Part shown: in pieces, positions 24,815 to 32,468 of the stretch
Layout of the letters: every line of letters starts with the position of its first letter
How positions within the stretch are numbered: position 1 is the stretch's first letter
Source of the DNA: Bacillus sp. 123MFChir2
Lineage (GTDB): Bacteria; Bacillota; Bacilli; Bacillales; Bacillaceae_G
Length of the DNA stretch: 36,419 nt
Direction of reading: 5' to 3'
Assembly (NCBI RefSeq): GCF_000383235.1
Contig: NZ_KB910964.1
Coordinates: 1-36,419, forward strand
Made by a program: the position numbers and the translations under genes
The notes under the pieces: generated by a model
What the model was told of the DNA's origin: nothing
The model's input: the letters and a program-made list of their open reading frames with translations, nothing else
Database searches by the model: none

Positions 24815-25051
24815 TCATAAAAAAGAGCGTAAATTACGCCCCCGAATATACACTTGCATCAATTCTGCATGTCGCTTCTCATATTCGATAATATCTTGTT
24901 CTAAATATAGACAGATATCTTCTGGCGGAAGAATCATATATGGTTTCGGAAAGAATGGATCACGTTCTGCTAATTCATATACTCGTTCTAACGAAAGCGC
25001 CCACCGTTTTGCTAACTCGCGGCACAGTAATACTTTCATCGCTTCTTTCAT
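24815..25051 (-). CDS. Small AlpA/excisionase-like helix-turn-helix protein, second gene of riboswitch operon
   Basis: 78 aa. The central part LCRELAKRWALSLERVYELA then DPFFPKPYMILPPEDICLYL and EQDIIEYEKRH resembles the AlpA/HTH_17 type of winged helix (helix, turn, recognition helix, 'FPKP' wing, closing helix). That suggests DNA binding, though no database check was done. The start follows GGAGGAATCGGGT. It lies 17 nt downstream of the RCK_N-like gene and is thus under the same c-di-AMP riboswitch. The 3' end encodes RNLRSFL through a terminator-like stem (GGGCGT/ACGCTC) plus six T. Confidence 0.8.
   Translation of the reverse strand: MKEAMKVLLCRELAKRWALSLERVYELAERDPFFPKPYMILPPEDICLYLEQDIIEYEKRHAELMQVYIRGRNLRSFL
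24816..24842 (-). terminator. Terminator inside the 3' end of the helix-turn-helix gene
   Basis: On the minus strand GGGCGT, loop AATTT, ACGCTC (one G-T pair), followed by TTTTTT and then the stop codon. Confidence 0.65.
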
Positions 25052-25068
25052 ACCCGATTCCTCCGCCC

Positions 25069-25470
25069 CTACTCTAAAGTCAAAAATGAAATATTATCGC
25101 AAGTTGTAAACACCACTAATTGAATGCCAATCGTTTCATAGAGGTGCTTTGGATATTGTTTATTTCGCGTGACAACTGTAATAGGTGCGGTAAAAGAAGA
25201 GCGTATACGTTTGGCGAAGAAGTTAATTGTGGATAACTCATCTCCTAGCAAAATCGCTTTTTTAACTGCTTTGCATATGTTCACAATCATGCTTGGGTCA
25301 TCTGGACAACAATATGTTTGCTGAAACCCATATACTTTCACTTCACTTGCCACATATTCATTCGCTGCAAAAATAACCATTTCACTTTGAAACGGTACTA
25401 AATCTTTTAAACTCTTTACTTTCGCAGCTTCTCCTACACAAATGAGCGTGTACTCTTTTTCCTCATCCAT
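25069..25470 (-). CDS. Orphan RCK_N/TrkA-N-like protein, first gene of c-di-AMP riboswitch operon
   Basis: 133 aa, cytosolic. The alternation of strands and helices resembles an RCK_N (TrkA-N) domain: YTLICVGEAAKV where the dinucleotide loop should be, MVIFAANEYVASEVKVYGF, QTYCCPDDPSMIVNICKAVKKA and then LLGDELSTINFFAKRI...APITVVTRNKQYPKHLYETI...VVF, which parallels 'ATGDDETNLL...KVIARVNNPEYAELFEKLGA'. The glycine-rich GxGxxG is not kept and no RCK_C follows. This is remote resemblance judged by eye. RCK proteins gate K+ transporters and some bind c-di-AMP, so the context fits. I chose ATG 25470, with AAGGAGG 9 nt upstream; an in-frame ATG at 25479 abuts that site. Confidence 0.75.
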   Translation of the reverse strand: MDEEKEYTLICVGEAAKVKSLKDLVPFQSEMVIFAANEYVASEVKVYGFQQTYCCPDDPSMIVNICKAVKKAILLGDELSTINFFAKRIRSSFTAPITVVTRNKQYPKHLYETIGIQLVVFTTCDNISFLTLE

Positions 25471-25489
25471 GCACTGCATCCTCCTTCAC

Positions 25490-25523
25490 ATAAAAGAATT
25501 TTTAAATATAAATCAAAATTCTC
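25490..25523 (-). terminator. Terminator of the second c-di-AMP riboswitch (expression platform)
   Basis: On the minus strand AGAATTTT pairs with AAAATTCT (25515-25522 with 25495-25502), followed by TTTTATG. It is weaker than the kdp one but is in the expected place before the ribosome binding site. Confidence 0.6.
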
Positions 25524-25572
25524 TCATGCTAGTCGGACTGATGAATTGATATATTCACTTGCACCATCCTCT

Positions 25573-25703
25573 CTCAACACGCTTACGGAGTTAGCTGTCG
25601 GATTCGGGCTTTGAGAGTAGCCCTACCTTCAAAAAGGATTCACCCCAAGTGACAATGCACAAAATTGGTTCCTCCGCTCCAAATTTTGGATTCAGCGTTC
25701 AAA
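25573..25703 (-). ncRNA. c-di-AMP riboswitch (ydaO/yuaA type) of the RCK_N-like/HTH operon
   Basis: On the minus strand: CGCTGAATCC, GGAGGAACCAATTTTG, GTCACTTGGGGTGAATCC, GTAGGGCTACTC, GCCCGAATCCGACAGCTAAC, TCCGTAAGCG. It is highly similar to the kdp aptamer about 1.3 kb downstream, so the pair probably arose by duplication or is kept similar by function. It controls the two-gene operon at 24815-25470. Confidence 0.95.
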
Positions 25704-25722
25704 AAAATAGATTCTGGCTGAT

Positions 25723-25751
25723 ATACTACTCCTAAATTTGGAAAAAGTAAA
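25723..25751 (-). promoter_or_regulatory. Candidate sigma-A promoter of the upstream c-di-AMP riboswitch transcript
   Basis: On the minus strand TTTACT (25746-25751), 17-bp spacer, TAGTAT (25723-25728). Confidence 0.5.
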
Positions 25752-25753
25752 CA

Positions 25754-25787
25754 TAAAAAAAGCCAATTTTTTTAACTGGCTTTTTTA
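25754..25787 (-). terminator. Terminator of the thiamine operon after thiD
   Basis: On the minus strand AAAAAAGCCA...TTGGCTTTTTTT forms a GCCA/TGGC-centred stem with A/T flanks, just past the thiD stop. Confidence 0.8.
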
Positions 25788-25798
25788 AAAATACATAT

Positions 25799-26611
25799 TT
25801 ATACACGTACATTTCTACGTCCATACGCAAAATGATTCGTTGGTCCGTGACCGCTTCCAATGTTTAGCTCATCTTCAATTGCTATACTAGTAAAGCTCTT
25901 TGCTTCACGAACTGCGTCAGCAATTTCATAACCTTTCGCGAGTCCTGCTGTTACAGCTGCGGCAAACGTACAACCGCTTCCGTGTGTTTGGATCGACGCA
26001 ATCCGTTTGCTTCTATACTCTATAAACTCATTCCCATCAAACAGTAAGTCAATTACTTCGTTCCCTTGATACGCTGCATGTCCACCTTTCATCACAACAA
26101 ACTTCCCACCTAAATCATGCAGCATTTTCGCCGCTTCTTTACTGTCTTCAATCGTATGAATTTTCATTCCGGTTAATACTTCTGCTTCAGGAACATTTGG
26201 CGTAATGACCGTTGCAAGCGGTAGTAAATGTTCTTGTAATGCCGTAACAGCTTCCTGTTGTAATAACGGCGCTCCGCCTTTTGCAATCATAACAGGATCT
26301 AGTACAATATTATTCCATGAAAATGATTTAATATTTTCAGCTACGATTTTTATAATCTCACTACTAAACAACATCCCAAGTTTCACTGCATCTGGCATTA
26401 AATCAGCACCGATAGAATGTAACTGTTTTTCAATCCCCTCTACAGGAACTGGATACACTCCTTGTACACCAAGCGTATTTTGGGCCGTAATTGCTGTAAT
26501 AGCTGTCATTCCGTACACACCGAGCTCTTGAAATGTTTTTAAATCTGCTTGAATTCCCGCACCGCCGCCGCTATCAGAGCCAGCAATCGTTAATGCTTTA
26601 TTCACCCTCAT
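25799..26611 (-). CDS. thiD: Hydroxymethylpyrimidine/phosphomethylpyrimidine kinase
   Basis: 270 aa, ribokinase-like fold. The N-terminal TIAGSDSGGGAGIQADLKTF (substrate site), VLDPVMIAKGG, ITPNVPEAEVLTG and the C-terminal THGSGCTFAAAV anion hole with its catalytic Cys are intact. It phosphorylates HMP and HMP-P to HMP-PP, one of the two halves of thiamine. It is the last gene of the operon. The start at 26611 (MRVNKALTIAG) is used; GTG two codons later is possible. The longer reading to 26632 overlaps thiF. Confidence 0.95.
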   Translation of the reverse strand: MRVNKALTIAGSDSGGGAGIQADLKTFQELGVYGMTAITAITAQNTLGVQGVYPVPVEGIEKQLHSIGADLMPDAVKLGMLFSSEIIKIVAENIKSFSWNNIVLDPVMIAKGGAPLLQQEAVTALQEHLLPLATVITPNVPEAEVLTGMKIHTIEDSKEAAKMLHDLGGKFVVMKGGHAAYQGNEVIDLLFDGNEFIEYRSKRIASIQTHGSGCTFAAAVTAGLAKGYEIADAVREAKSFTSIAIEDELNIGSGHGPTNHFAYGRRNVRV

Positions 26612-26624
26612 TCCCCTCACCCTT

Positions 26625-27644
26625 TTAACCAAAATAACGATGATAAATCGTTTTTGCTTCCACTATATCCTTTGTCCCATGCACAAGCACACGGCCGTCT
26701 TGAAATGCTACTAACCGTTTATTCTCAACAGAAAACGATAATAAATACGGATTCACTGTTAAATCCGTTACACGGTTTTGCAGCAGATTTTTATACATAG
26801 ACAAATGAAACTGCTCTTTATGCGGCGGACGAATTTGTACTGTATTTCTACCGCATAAAACAGCCGACCTAGAAGTATTCTCCTTTCTTAAATACGGATA
26901 AACGGCTTCTTCTCCGCACGATAAGCAGTGCTTATTTCGCAACTTTTGTACATTCATGCATGAATATTCATTTTTCCATACATCAAATGACACAAGCCCA
27001 TCACGTAGTGCCTCGTAATCTTCTACTAAAATCTTTAATGCTTCCGCAACTTGATGTGAGACAACAATAGATACAGCAGGCGAAATAATCCCCGCTGTAT
27101 CACATGTCGCTCCCCCAAGCGGTATTGATCGCAATAAACAAGATAGACATGGCGTCTTTCCCGGCATAATCGTATAAGAAAGACCGTAACTCCCAACACA
27201 CGCTCCGTAAATCCATGGAATAGAATATTTTTGCGCTATATCATTTACAATAAAACGCGTCTCAAAGTTATCTGTTGCATCAATGATGAGATTTACACCT
27301 GCGACAAGTTGTTCTAGTTCTTCTGCTGTTACATCTTGTACATAAGTTTCTACAACTACATCACTATTAATGGCTTGTAAACGCCGTTTAGCTGCCACTG
27401 CTTTTGGTAAATGATTTTCTACATCATCCTCGCAGTATAATTGTTGGCGTTGCAGATTACTCCAATCAATGTAATCGCGGTCAGCAATCGTCACCTTGCC
27501 AACTCCAGCGCGAACAAGCATCTCTGCATTGGCACTACCAAGTGCTCCCACGCCGATAATCAGTACATGTTTTTCTCTTATTTTATGCTGTCCTTCTTCT
27601 CCAATTGGAGAGAACAACACTTGACGGGAATACCGGCTATTCAA
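26625..27644 (-). CDS. thiF: ThiF-family adenylyltransferase for ThiS
   Basis: 339 aa, MoeB/ThiF E1-like enzyme. ATP-binding GVGALGS near residues 32-38, [22 protein letters not shown], catalytic-loop GATCDTAG and the zinc pairs CLSC and CLSCG are intact. A C-terminal extension of about 90 residues follows, as in Bacillus ThiF. It adenylates the C-terminal Gly of ThiS so sulfur can be loaded for thiazole synthesis. It starts with TTG overlapping the last codons of thiG by 8 nt (coupling). Confidence 0.94.
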   Translation of the reverse strand: MNSRYSRQVLFSPIGEEGQHKIREKHVLIIGVGALGSANAEMLVRAGVGKVTIADRDYIDWSNLQRQQLYCEDDVENHLPKAVAAKRRLQAINSDVVVETYVQDVTAEELEQLVAGVNLIIDATDNFETRFIVNDIAQKYSIPWIYGACVGSYGLSYTIMPGKTPCLSCLLRSIPLGGATCDTAGIISPAVSIVVSHQVAEALKILVEDYEALRDGLVSFDVWKNEYSCMNVQKLRNKHCLSCGEEAVYPYLRKENTSRSAVLCGRNTVQIRPPHKEQFHLSMYKNLLQNRVTDLTVNPYLLSFSVENKRLVAFQDGRVLVHGTKDIVEAKTIYHRYFG

Positions 27645-28407
27645 GAACGCTCATTCCTTCTAACGGACTACTTGCGGCCCCGCGGCTCTTACGTGCAATA
27701 CGTCCTGCTTCAAAACCTAATCTTCCTGCTTGAATACTAAGCTTCATTGCTTCTGCCATTTTTACAGGATCTTTTGCCTCAGAAACAGCTGTATTTAATA
27801 ACACGCCTTCTGCACCTAATTCCATCGCAAACGCTGCGTCAGCTGGACTACCAATGCCGGCGTCAACAATAACGGGAACAGTTGCTTGCTCTATAATAAA
27901 TCCTAAATGTAATGGGTTTACAATGCCAAGACCAGAGCCGATTGGCGATGCACCAGGCATGATCGCATGAACGCCTAACTCTTGTAATTTACGTGCTAAT
28001 ACAACATCATCAGACGTATACGGCAAAACGATAAACCCTTCTTTTAACAGCATTTCTGACGCTCTTAACGTTTCAACTGGGTCTGGTAATAACGTTTTAT
28101 CATCACCAATTACTTCTACTTTAATCATGTCGCATACTCCTGATGCTTTTGCTAGTTTAGCAATGCGCACGGCTTCTTCTGCTGTTTTTGCTCCTGCTGT
28201 ATTGGGAAGAAGGGTATACTTTGTTACATCAATTTTTTCTAGTAAATTAGGCTGCTCCGCATCAAAAATATCCATACGACGCACCGCAAACGTTAAAATT
28301 TCTGCTTCTGATACTTCAATCGCTTTCTTTTGCACATCAAAATCTGAAAATTTCCCTGTGCCTAATAACAATCTAGAATGAAAAGTAAATGGTCCAATTT
28401 TTAACAT
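27637..28407 (-). CDS. thiG: Thiazole synthase
   Basis: 256 aa TIM-barrel enzyme. Signature blocks: [10 protein letters not shown] near residues 13-22, [35 protein letters not shown] with the Schiff-base lysine, [33 protein letters not shown] and [12 protein letters not shown]. It condenses DXP, dehydroglycine and ThiS-thiocarboxylate into the thiazole. It begins 2 nt after thiS and overlaps thiF. Normal length. Confidence 0.97.
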   Translation of the reverse strand: MLKIGPFTFHSRLLLGTGKFSDFDVQKKAIEVSEAEILTFAVRRMDIFDAEQPNLLEKIDVTKYTLLPNTAGAKTAEEAVRIAKLAKASGVCDMIKVEVIGDDKTLLPDPVETLRASEMLLKEGFIVLPYTSDDVVLARKLQELGVHAIMPGASPIGSGLGIVNPLHLGFIIEQATVPVIVDAGIGSPADAAFAMELGAEGVLLNTAVSEAKDPVKMAEAMKLSIQAGRLGFEAGRIARKSRGAASSPLEGMSVLE

Positions 28408-28409
28408 AA

Positions 28410-28613
28410 TTAACCGCCTCCTACGAATGTGACAATTTCAATTTGATCTCCCTCAAAAACAGATGTATCTTGATGATCCTCTTTTTGTAAAATATCTTGA
28501 TTACGTTCTACAACAACAATTTTCATCTCTAATCCTAAATGAGTAAGCAAATCAGCCACTGTCTTAACCTCAATTGGTACCTCTACTTGCCTACCGTTAA
28601 TTTTTAAGTTCAA
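28410..28613 (-). CDS. thiS: Sulfur carrier protein ThiS
   Basis: 67 aa, ubiquitin-like fold. The sequence begins [13 protein letters not shown] and ends FVGGG, with the C-terminal Gly-Gly that is adenylated by ThiF and carries sulfur. The ribosome binding site AAGGAGG is strong. A bcr repeat occupies the space between it and thiO. Confidence 0.95.
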   Translation of the reverse strand: MNLKINGRQVEVPIEVKTVADLLTHLGLEMKIVVVERNQDILQKEDHQDTSVFEGDQIEIVTFVGGG

Positions 28614-28639
28614 GCTTTCAGCCTCCTTATTAAAGGTAT

Positions 28640-28800
28640 AACAAACTTAAAATCCTTTTCTTTTAGGGTGGGCGAGTGGTCCTGACCTTGCATAGTAACG
28701 GTCAGATCCTTTTTTCTGCCACTTCCCTTGTTAAAAACACAAGCGCAGGTCTCCTTTTTGTCTAACAGTAACTTATATGTTAAAAATGAAATTGATTTAC
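28640..28800 (-). repeat. bcr-type dispersed repeat, copy 5, inside the thi operon
   Basis: Read on the minus strand it has the same order: GTAAATCAATTTCATTTTTAACATATAAGT (in pieces), GGCAGAAAAAAGG, TCTGACCG...GGTCAGGACCACTCGCCC and CTAAAAGAAAAGGATTTT. It is the only minus-strand copy here and is co-directional with the operon. Its left terminus overlaps the thiO stop codon (28797-28799). Confidence 0.78.
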
Positions 28801-29906
28801 ATAGATTGAGAAAGCAATGAATCTAGTAAACGATTTTCTTGCTTTCCTTCTATTAGATCAGCCATATACTCTCCTGAAACTGGACTTAATAAAATTCCAT
28901 TTCGATAATGGCCCGTACAAGCATATAAACCAGTAATGTCTTCATGTCTGCCAATATACGGCATACTGTGATTTGATTGTGGACGTAATCCTGCCCATGC
29001 CCCGTCCCATTCTGCTTCTTTTAGCGCTGGAATGATACTATATGCACGCTCTAATATAGAAGTAATACTTTCAGGACGCACCGCCTTGTTATATGTATGA
29101 GGTTTCATTGTTGCCCCAATGACATAACGTCCACCGCGCTTCGGTGCGATATAGAATCGCTCTTGAAAAATGGGGGCTTGTAATAATGGCTTACGACTAC
29201 GCACTGCAACGACTTCACCTTTAACAGGATATGTTCCCCACTCACGGTGAAAATATTTTAATAGTTTTGTACTCCATGAACCGCCTGCAATTACTACATT
29301 TTCACATGAAATCGCGCCTTCTGTCGTAAGTAATCCTGTTACATGATTATCGTTCATTTGAATATCAAACACTTCAGTTTCTTCATATATGTCCGCTCCA
29401 GATATCGCAGCAGAGTGAGCAAATGCTTTCGTTAGCTCAGGTGCGATTACGTGGCCATCTTTTGGGTGGTAGACTGCTCCAATAATCGAAGTAGATAAAT
29501 AGGGCTCTTTTTTCCGTAGTTCTTCTCCTGAGATAAAATGGGACTCTTCTCCTGTTTGCTGCTGCCATTTCATAATATGAAGAAGCCGGACACTCTCTTC
29601 TTCATTTTGAGCAATGCGGTAAATCCCCTTTTCTTCATATCCGATATCAATTCCGGTTTTATCACGTAATAGACTTGCAAGTTTTGGAAACATCGCGCGG
29701 CTTTTCCTACCTAACTCAAACAGCGGATTGTATTCATCCCATTCCGCCTGTACACCTAATAATCCAGCTGCTGCTTTAGACGCTTCAGAAGCAATCTTTT
29801 GTTTTTCAATGATGGCAACTTTATAACCTCTTTCAGCAAGGAAATGTGCAACCGAGCTCCCCATTACACCGCCGCCAACGATGGCAACATCATATACTTT
29901 TTTCAT
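28797..29906 (-). CDS. thiO: Glycine oxidase
   Basis: 369 aa FAD-dependent amine oxidase. The N-terminal dinucleotide motif VAIVGGGVMGSSVAHFLAER, the ASKAAAGLLG segment, and the C-terminal GLRPQSNHSMPYIG and GHYRNGILLSPVSG match ThiO. It oxidises glycine to the imine needed by ThiG. I chose ATG 29906 (MKKVYDVAIVGGG), with GGGCGAG upstream; an earlier start adds 17 unconserved residues within tenI. It overlaps tenI by 17 nt. The stop codon lies at the edge of a bcr repeat, and the last codons (LLSQSM) may have been altered by its insertion. Confidence 0.95.
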   Translation of the reverse strand: MKKVYDVAIVGGGVMGSSVAHFLAERGYKVAIIEKQKIASEASKAAAGLLGVQAEWDEYNPLFELGRKSRAMFPKLASLLRDKTGIDIGYEEKGIYRIAQNEEESVRLLHIMKWQQQTGEESHFISGEELRKKEPYLSTSIIGAVYHPKDGHVIAPELTKAFAHSAAISGADIYEETEVFDIQMNDNHVTGLLTTEGAISCENVVIAGGSWSTKLLKYFHREWGTYPVKGEVVAVRSRKPLLQAPIFQERFYIAPKRGGRYVIGATMKPHTYNKAVRPESITSILERAYSIIPALKEAEWDGAWAGLRPQSNHSMPYIGRHEDITGLYACTGHYRNGILLSPVSGEYMADLIEGKQENRLLDSLLSQSM

Positions 29907-30525
29907 GATTTCTCGCCCACTTTCGTATCGTTTCCTTATATAACCACGCCTGCTCATTCGGTTTTATTGCACTTAAAATTCCAGACATAATTGCGATACC
30001 AGCAGCACCGGTACCGAGTACTTCTGCTGTATTGTGAGGAGTAATCCCTCCAATAGCGGTAATTGGAATTGTTAAACATTTTACCATTTCCGTAACCTCG
30101 GATAATCCTCGTGGCGGAACCCCCTTTTTGGAGTTTGTTTGAAACAAGTGCCCATACAGAAGAGAATCTGCACCACTTTGAAAAGCAGAAACAGCTTCTT
30201 CAAATGAATGCACGGAGTAACCAACATGCAAATAAGAAAATTTTTCTTTCACAGACTTTATATCCGCGCTGCGATATCCAAGTTGTACACGTCTAATATT
30301 GAATAAAATTGCTATATCAATCCGATCGTTGATGACAAGTTTAGAAGTAGGAAACCCCTTATGTAAGAGTTTTTCCACACCTTCATATAACTCTTTCGTA
30401 CTTTTCCCACGCTCACGAATGTGCAAATAATCTATCTCACTTTCAATATCAGTTGCTATATTTGCTAACTCTTCAAATGACATACGACCATTTGATATAA
30501 CGTGAAGCTCAGCTTTCATATCCAT
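29890..30525 (-). CDS. tenI: Thiazole tautomerase TenI
   Basis: 211 aa, ThiE-like TIM barrel. LHIRERGKSTKELYEGVEKL, LVINDRIDIAILFNIRRVQLG, GYSVHSFEEA, GADSLLYGHLFQTNSKKG, PITAIGGITPHN and GAAGIAIMSGIL match TenI, which aromatises the thiazole made by ThiG. It is the first gene of the operon, directly after two TPP riboswitches. tenA is not adjacent. The start may be ATG 30525 or the ATG two codons later; AGGCGA lies just upstream. Confidence 0.92.
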   Translation of the reverse strand: MDMKAELHVISNGRMSFEELANIATDIESEIDYLHIRERGKSTKELYEGVEKLLHKGFPTSKLVINDRIDIAILFNIRRVQLGYRSADIKSVKEKFSYLHVGYSVHSFEEAVSAFQSGADSLLYGHLFQTNSKKGVPPRGLSEVTEMVKCLTIPITAIGGITPHNTAEVLGTGAAGIAIMSGILSAIKPNEQAWLYKETIRKWARNHEKSI

Positions 30526-30550
30526 TCGCCTACTTTAAAATGTTTTCAAA

Positions 30551-30580
30551 TAAAAAACCACTTCTATATAAGAAGTGGCC
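30551..30580 (-). terminator. Terminator of the proximal TPP riboswitch
   Basis: On the minus strand CCACTTCT and AGAAGTGG form a stem (30558-30565 with 30571-30578) followed by six T. Confidence 0.92.
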
Positions 30581-30614
30581 ACAGCAAACAAAAGAAAAAC
30601 TCATTTGTTGTTTC

Positions 30615-30702
30615 CACTTCCCTACGCTAGCATCACCTAGATCAGGTCATAAGGGTTAAGGATTTTACCTCTCTCAGCTTTTAAGCACCCCTAGTGGTGT
30701 TC
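30615..30702 (-). ncRNA. TPP riboswitch, proximal copy
   Basis: On the minus strand: CTAGGGGTGC, GCTGAGAG, ACCCTTATGACCTGATCT and GATGCTAGCGTAGGGAAG, the THI-box core. It lies upstream of tenI with its own terminator at 30551. Confidence 0.97.
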
Positions 30703-30716
30703 TATAAAATTTTCAA

Positions 30717-30756
30717 TAAAAAAGTCCCCGTTTCTATGCATAAAGAAACGGGGACG
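30717..30756 (-). terminator. Terminator of the distal TPP riboswitch
   Basis: GTCCCCGTTTCT pairs perfectly with AGAAACGGGGAC (30724-30735 with 30744-30755), followed on the minus strand by six T. Confidence 0.95.
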
Positions 30757-30770
30757 TTATTTATATCGTC

Positions 30771-30867
30771 CAAGTTGCTTCCCTACGCTAGCATCATCTA
30801 GATCAGGTTCAAGGGTCAAAGACTATAGGTCTTACTCTCAGCTAGCAACACTAGCACCCCTAGCAGT
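30771..30867 (-). ncRNA. TPP riboswitch, distal copy
   Basis: On the minus strand: CTAGGGGTGC, AGCTGAGAG, ACCCTTGAACCTGATCTAG and GATGCTAGCGTAGGGAAGC. It is complete and has its own terminator at 30717, giving two stacked OFF switches before tenI. Tandem TPP riboswitches of this type have been studied in B. anthracis. Confidence 0.97.
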
Positions 30868-30886
30868 ATATTCATTTAACATAGTC

Positions 30887-30915
30887 AGTATACCATTACA
30901 ATATCTCACCCGCAA
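30887..30915 (-). promoter_or_regulatory. Sigma-A promoter of the thiamine operon
   Basis: On the minus strand TTGCGG (30910-30915), 17-bp spacer, TATACT (30887-30892), 20 nt upstream of the distal aptamer. Confidence 0.75.
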
Positions 30916-31016
30916 CTCTTTTCATTTCTCCTTCCTTCTATCTATCTGTAAGTTCAGAAAAAAACGAATTCCTTTTCACTATTTCCATAATGGCTATAAA
31001 TCTGCTATCCTTTTAG

Positions 31017-31190
31017 TATATAAATACAAATTGACTTTTTAACATCTAAGTCACCGCTATGCAAAATACATCATAATTGCTACTTATTTTCTCCTTTTGT
31101 TTTAAACCTTGCATGTGGTAGAAAAAGGCCTTGCCCATTTCTATACGCGGCCAAATCCACCACCCTAAAAAGAAAAGTTTCATAACTTAC
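31017..31190 (+). repeat. bcr-type dispersed repeat, copy 6
   Basis: ATAAATACAAATTGAC left end, TTTTTAACATCTAAGTC, CCTTTTGTTTTAAACCTTGC, TGGTAGAAAAAGG, CCTTGCCCATTTCTATACGCGGCC and CCCTAAAAAGAAAAGTTT. The central hairpin is degraded (TTGCCC for CTGACC) and the right end is lost. Confidence 0.75.
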
Positions 31191-31233
31191 ATATAGAGAA
31201 AAAGCTTTTGTTTATTTTTTGTCTATAAATATG

Positions 31234-31262
31234 TTACAAACTTAATATCTTCATATTATAAT
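31234..31262 (+). promoter_or_regulatory. Sigma-A promoter of the SH3b-M23 operon
   Basis: TTACAA (31234-31239), 17-bp spacer, TATAAT (31257-31262), about 42 nt before the start codon. Confidence 0.7.
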
Positions 31263-31304
31263 TTAGATTATACCAATTTATTACTTAAGGAGGTCTATCA
31301 ATAT

Positions 31305-32462
31305 ATGAATTTAAAGGTCGCAACACTAACAGCAACTACTGTAGCAGTTGCCGCTATGCTTCCCTCTATGGCAGACTCTAATGTACATATTGTAGAAGCA
31401 AAGCAAACAGAAAAAGCAAAGATTGGTTATGTAAAAACGGAAACATTACAAATGTACAATAACCCAAATGGAACAGACTCTGTTATTGATAACATTACAC
31501 GTGACACTCCCGTTACAATTCTTGAAGCAACAAACGACTGGTACAAAGTTCACACTCACAATAAAACTGGTTATGTCAAAAAAGAAGCCATTTCGTTAAC
31601 CAAACCAGAAAAAAATCAACATATCGTAAATGTAGATGCATTAAACGTTCGCTCTGAACCAAATACACAATCTGAAATTATTACTGTATTACCAAGTGGG
31701 AGATTTGTTACTGTTCAAGAAGAACAAGAAGGATGGTATAAAGTTATACATAATGGAACAAGCGGCTATGTCAAAAAAGAATTTTTATCTAATGCCGATC
31801 AGCCATTAGTAAAAGGAATTACTGTACAAGGCGGAAGTTCTTATTATGTTTCCACTCCAACATTAAAAGTACGTAGCGGATCAGGAACAAATACAGCTAT
31901 TATCGGTTCTTTAACAAACGGAACACAAGTACAAGTCGTTGAAAATGTGGGAACATGGTATAAAATTCGTTACGGATCAGGATATGGCTATGTCGCACAG
32001 CATTATTTAGTGCAAGGACAAAAACAACAGCAGCAACCAAAACAGCAAGCTATCCCATCTATTCCAGCTGCATTTAAATATCCTGCCCAAGGAAAAATCA
32101 GCTCAGAATTTAATGTACGCTGGGGAGAAATGCACTACGGGGTAGATATTGCAGCAACAGGAAATGTGCCAATCCAAGCTGCCGCATCTGGGACTGTTGT
32201 GAAATCGTATTATTCTACAAGCTATGGGAACGTTGTATTTGTTTCCCATCGTATAAACGGGAACTTATACACAACTATATATGCCCACATGAAAAGCCGT
32301 TCTGTCAAAGCAGGAGATACAGTACAAACAGGCCAATTGCTCGGTTATATGGGAAATACAGGGCATTCATTGGGACAACACTTGCATTTTGAATTGCATA
32401 ACGGGGAATGGAATTTTGAAAAAACAAATGCTGTCAATCCACTTCCTTTCTTAGTTAGGTAA
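31305..32462 (+). CDS. Secreted SH3b-repeat M23 peptidase
   Basis: 385 aa. An N-terminal signal sequence (hydrophobic residues 8-20) is followed by three bacterial SH3 domains at about 40-97, 105-162 and 178-238, each ending in a W-YKV/I...GYV pattern. A Gln-rich linker (QKQQQQPKQQ) leads to an M23/LytM peptidase domain at about 255-385, with Zn ligands in MHYGVD and the HLHFE motif. It should bind the cell wall and cleave peptidoglycan cross-links. The ribosome binding site TAAGGAGG is excellent. It is the first gene of a tight three-gene operon. Confidence 0.94.
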   Translation: MNLKVATLTATTVAVAAMLPSMADSNVHIVEAKQTEKAKIGYVKTETLQMYNNPNGTDSVIDNITRDTPVTILEATNDWYKVHTHNKTGYVKKEAISLTKPEKNQHIVNVDALNVRSEPNTQSEIITVLPSGRFVTVQEEQEGWYKVIHNGTSGYVKKEFLSNADQPLVKGITVQGGSSYYVSTPTLKVRSGSGTNTAIIGSLTNGTQVQVVENVGTWYKIRYGSGYGYVAQHYLVQGQKQQQQPKQQAIPSIPAAFKYPAQGKISSEFNVRWGEMHYGVDIAATGNVPIQAAASGTVVKSYYSTSYGNVVFVSHRINGNLYTTIYAHMKSRSVKAGDTVQTGQLLGYMGNTGHSLGQHLHFELHNGEWNFEKTNAVNPLPFLVR

Positions 32463-32468
32463 CGCACA

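Noticed and set aside
24609-25109. 166-aa plus-strand ORF covering the repeat and antisense to the HTH gene
   Set aside because: It crosses a bcr repeat and the opposite strand of a better supported gene, has no ribosome binding site and a low-complexity composition.
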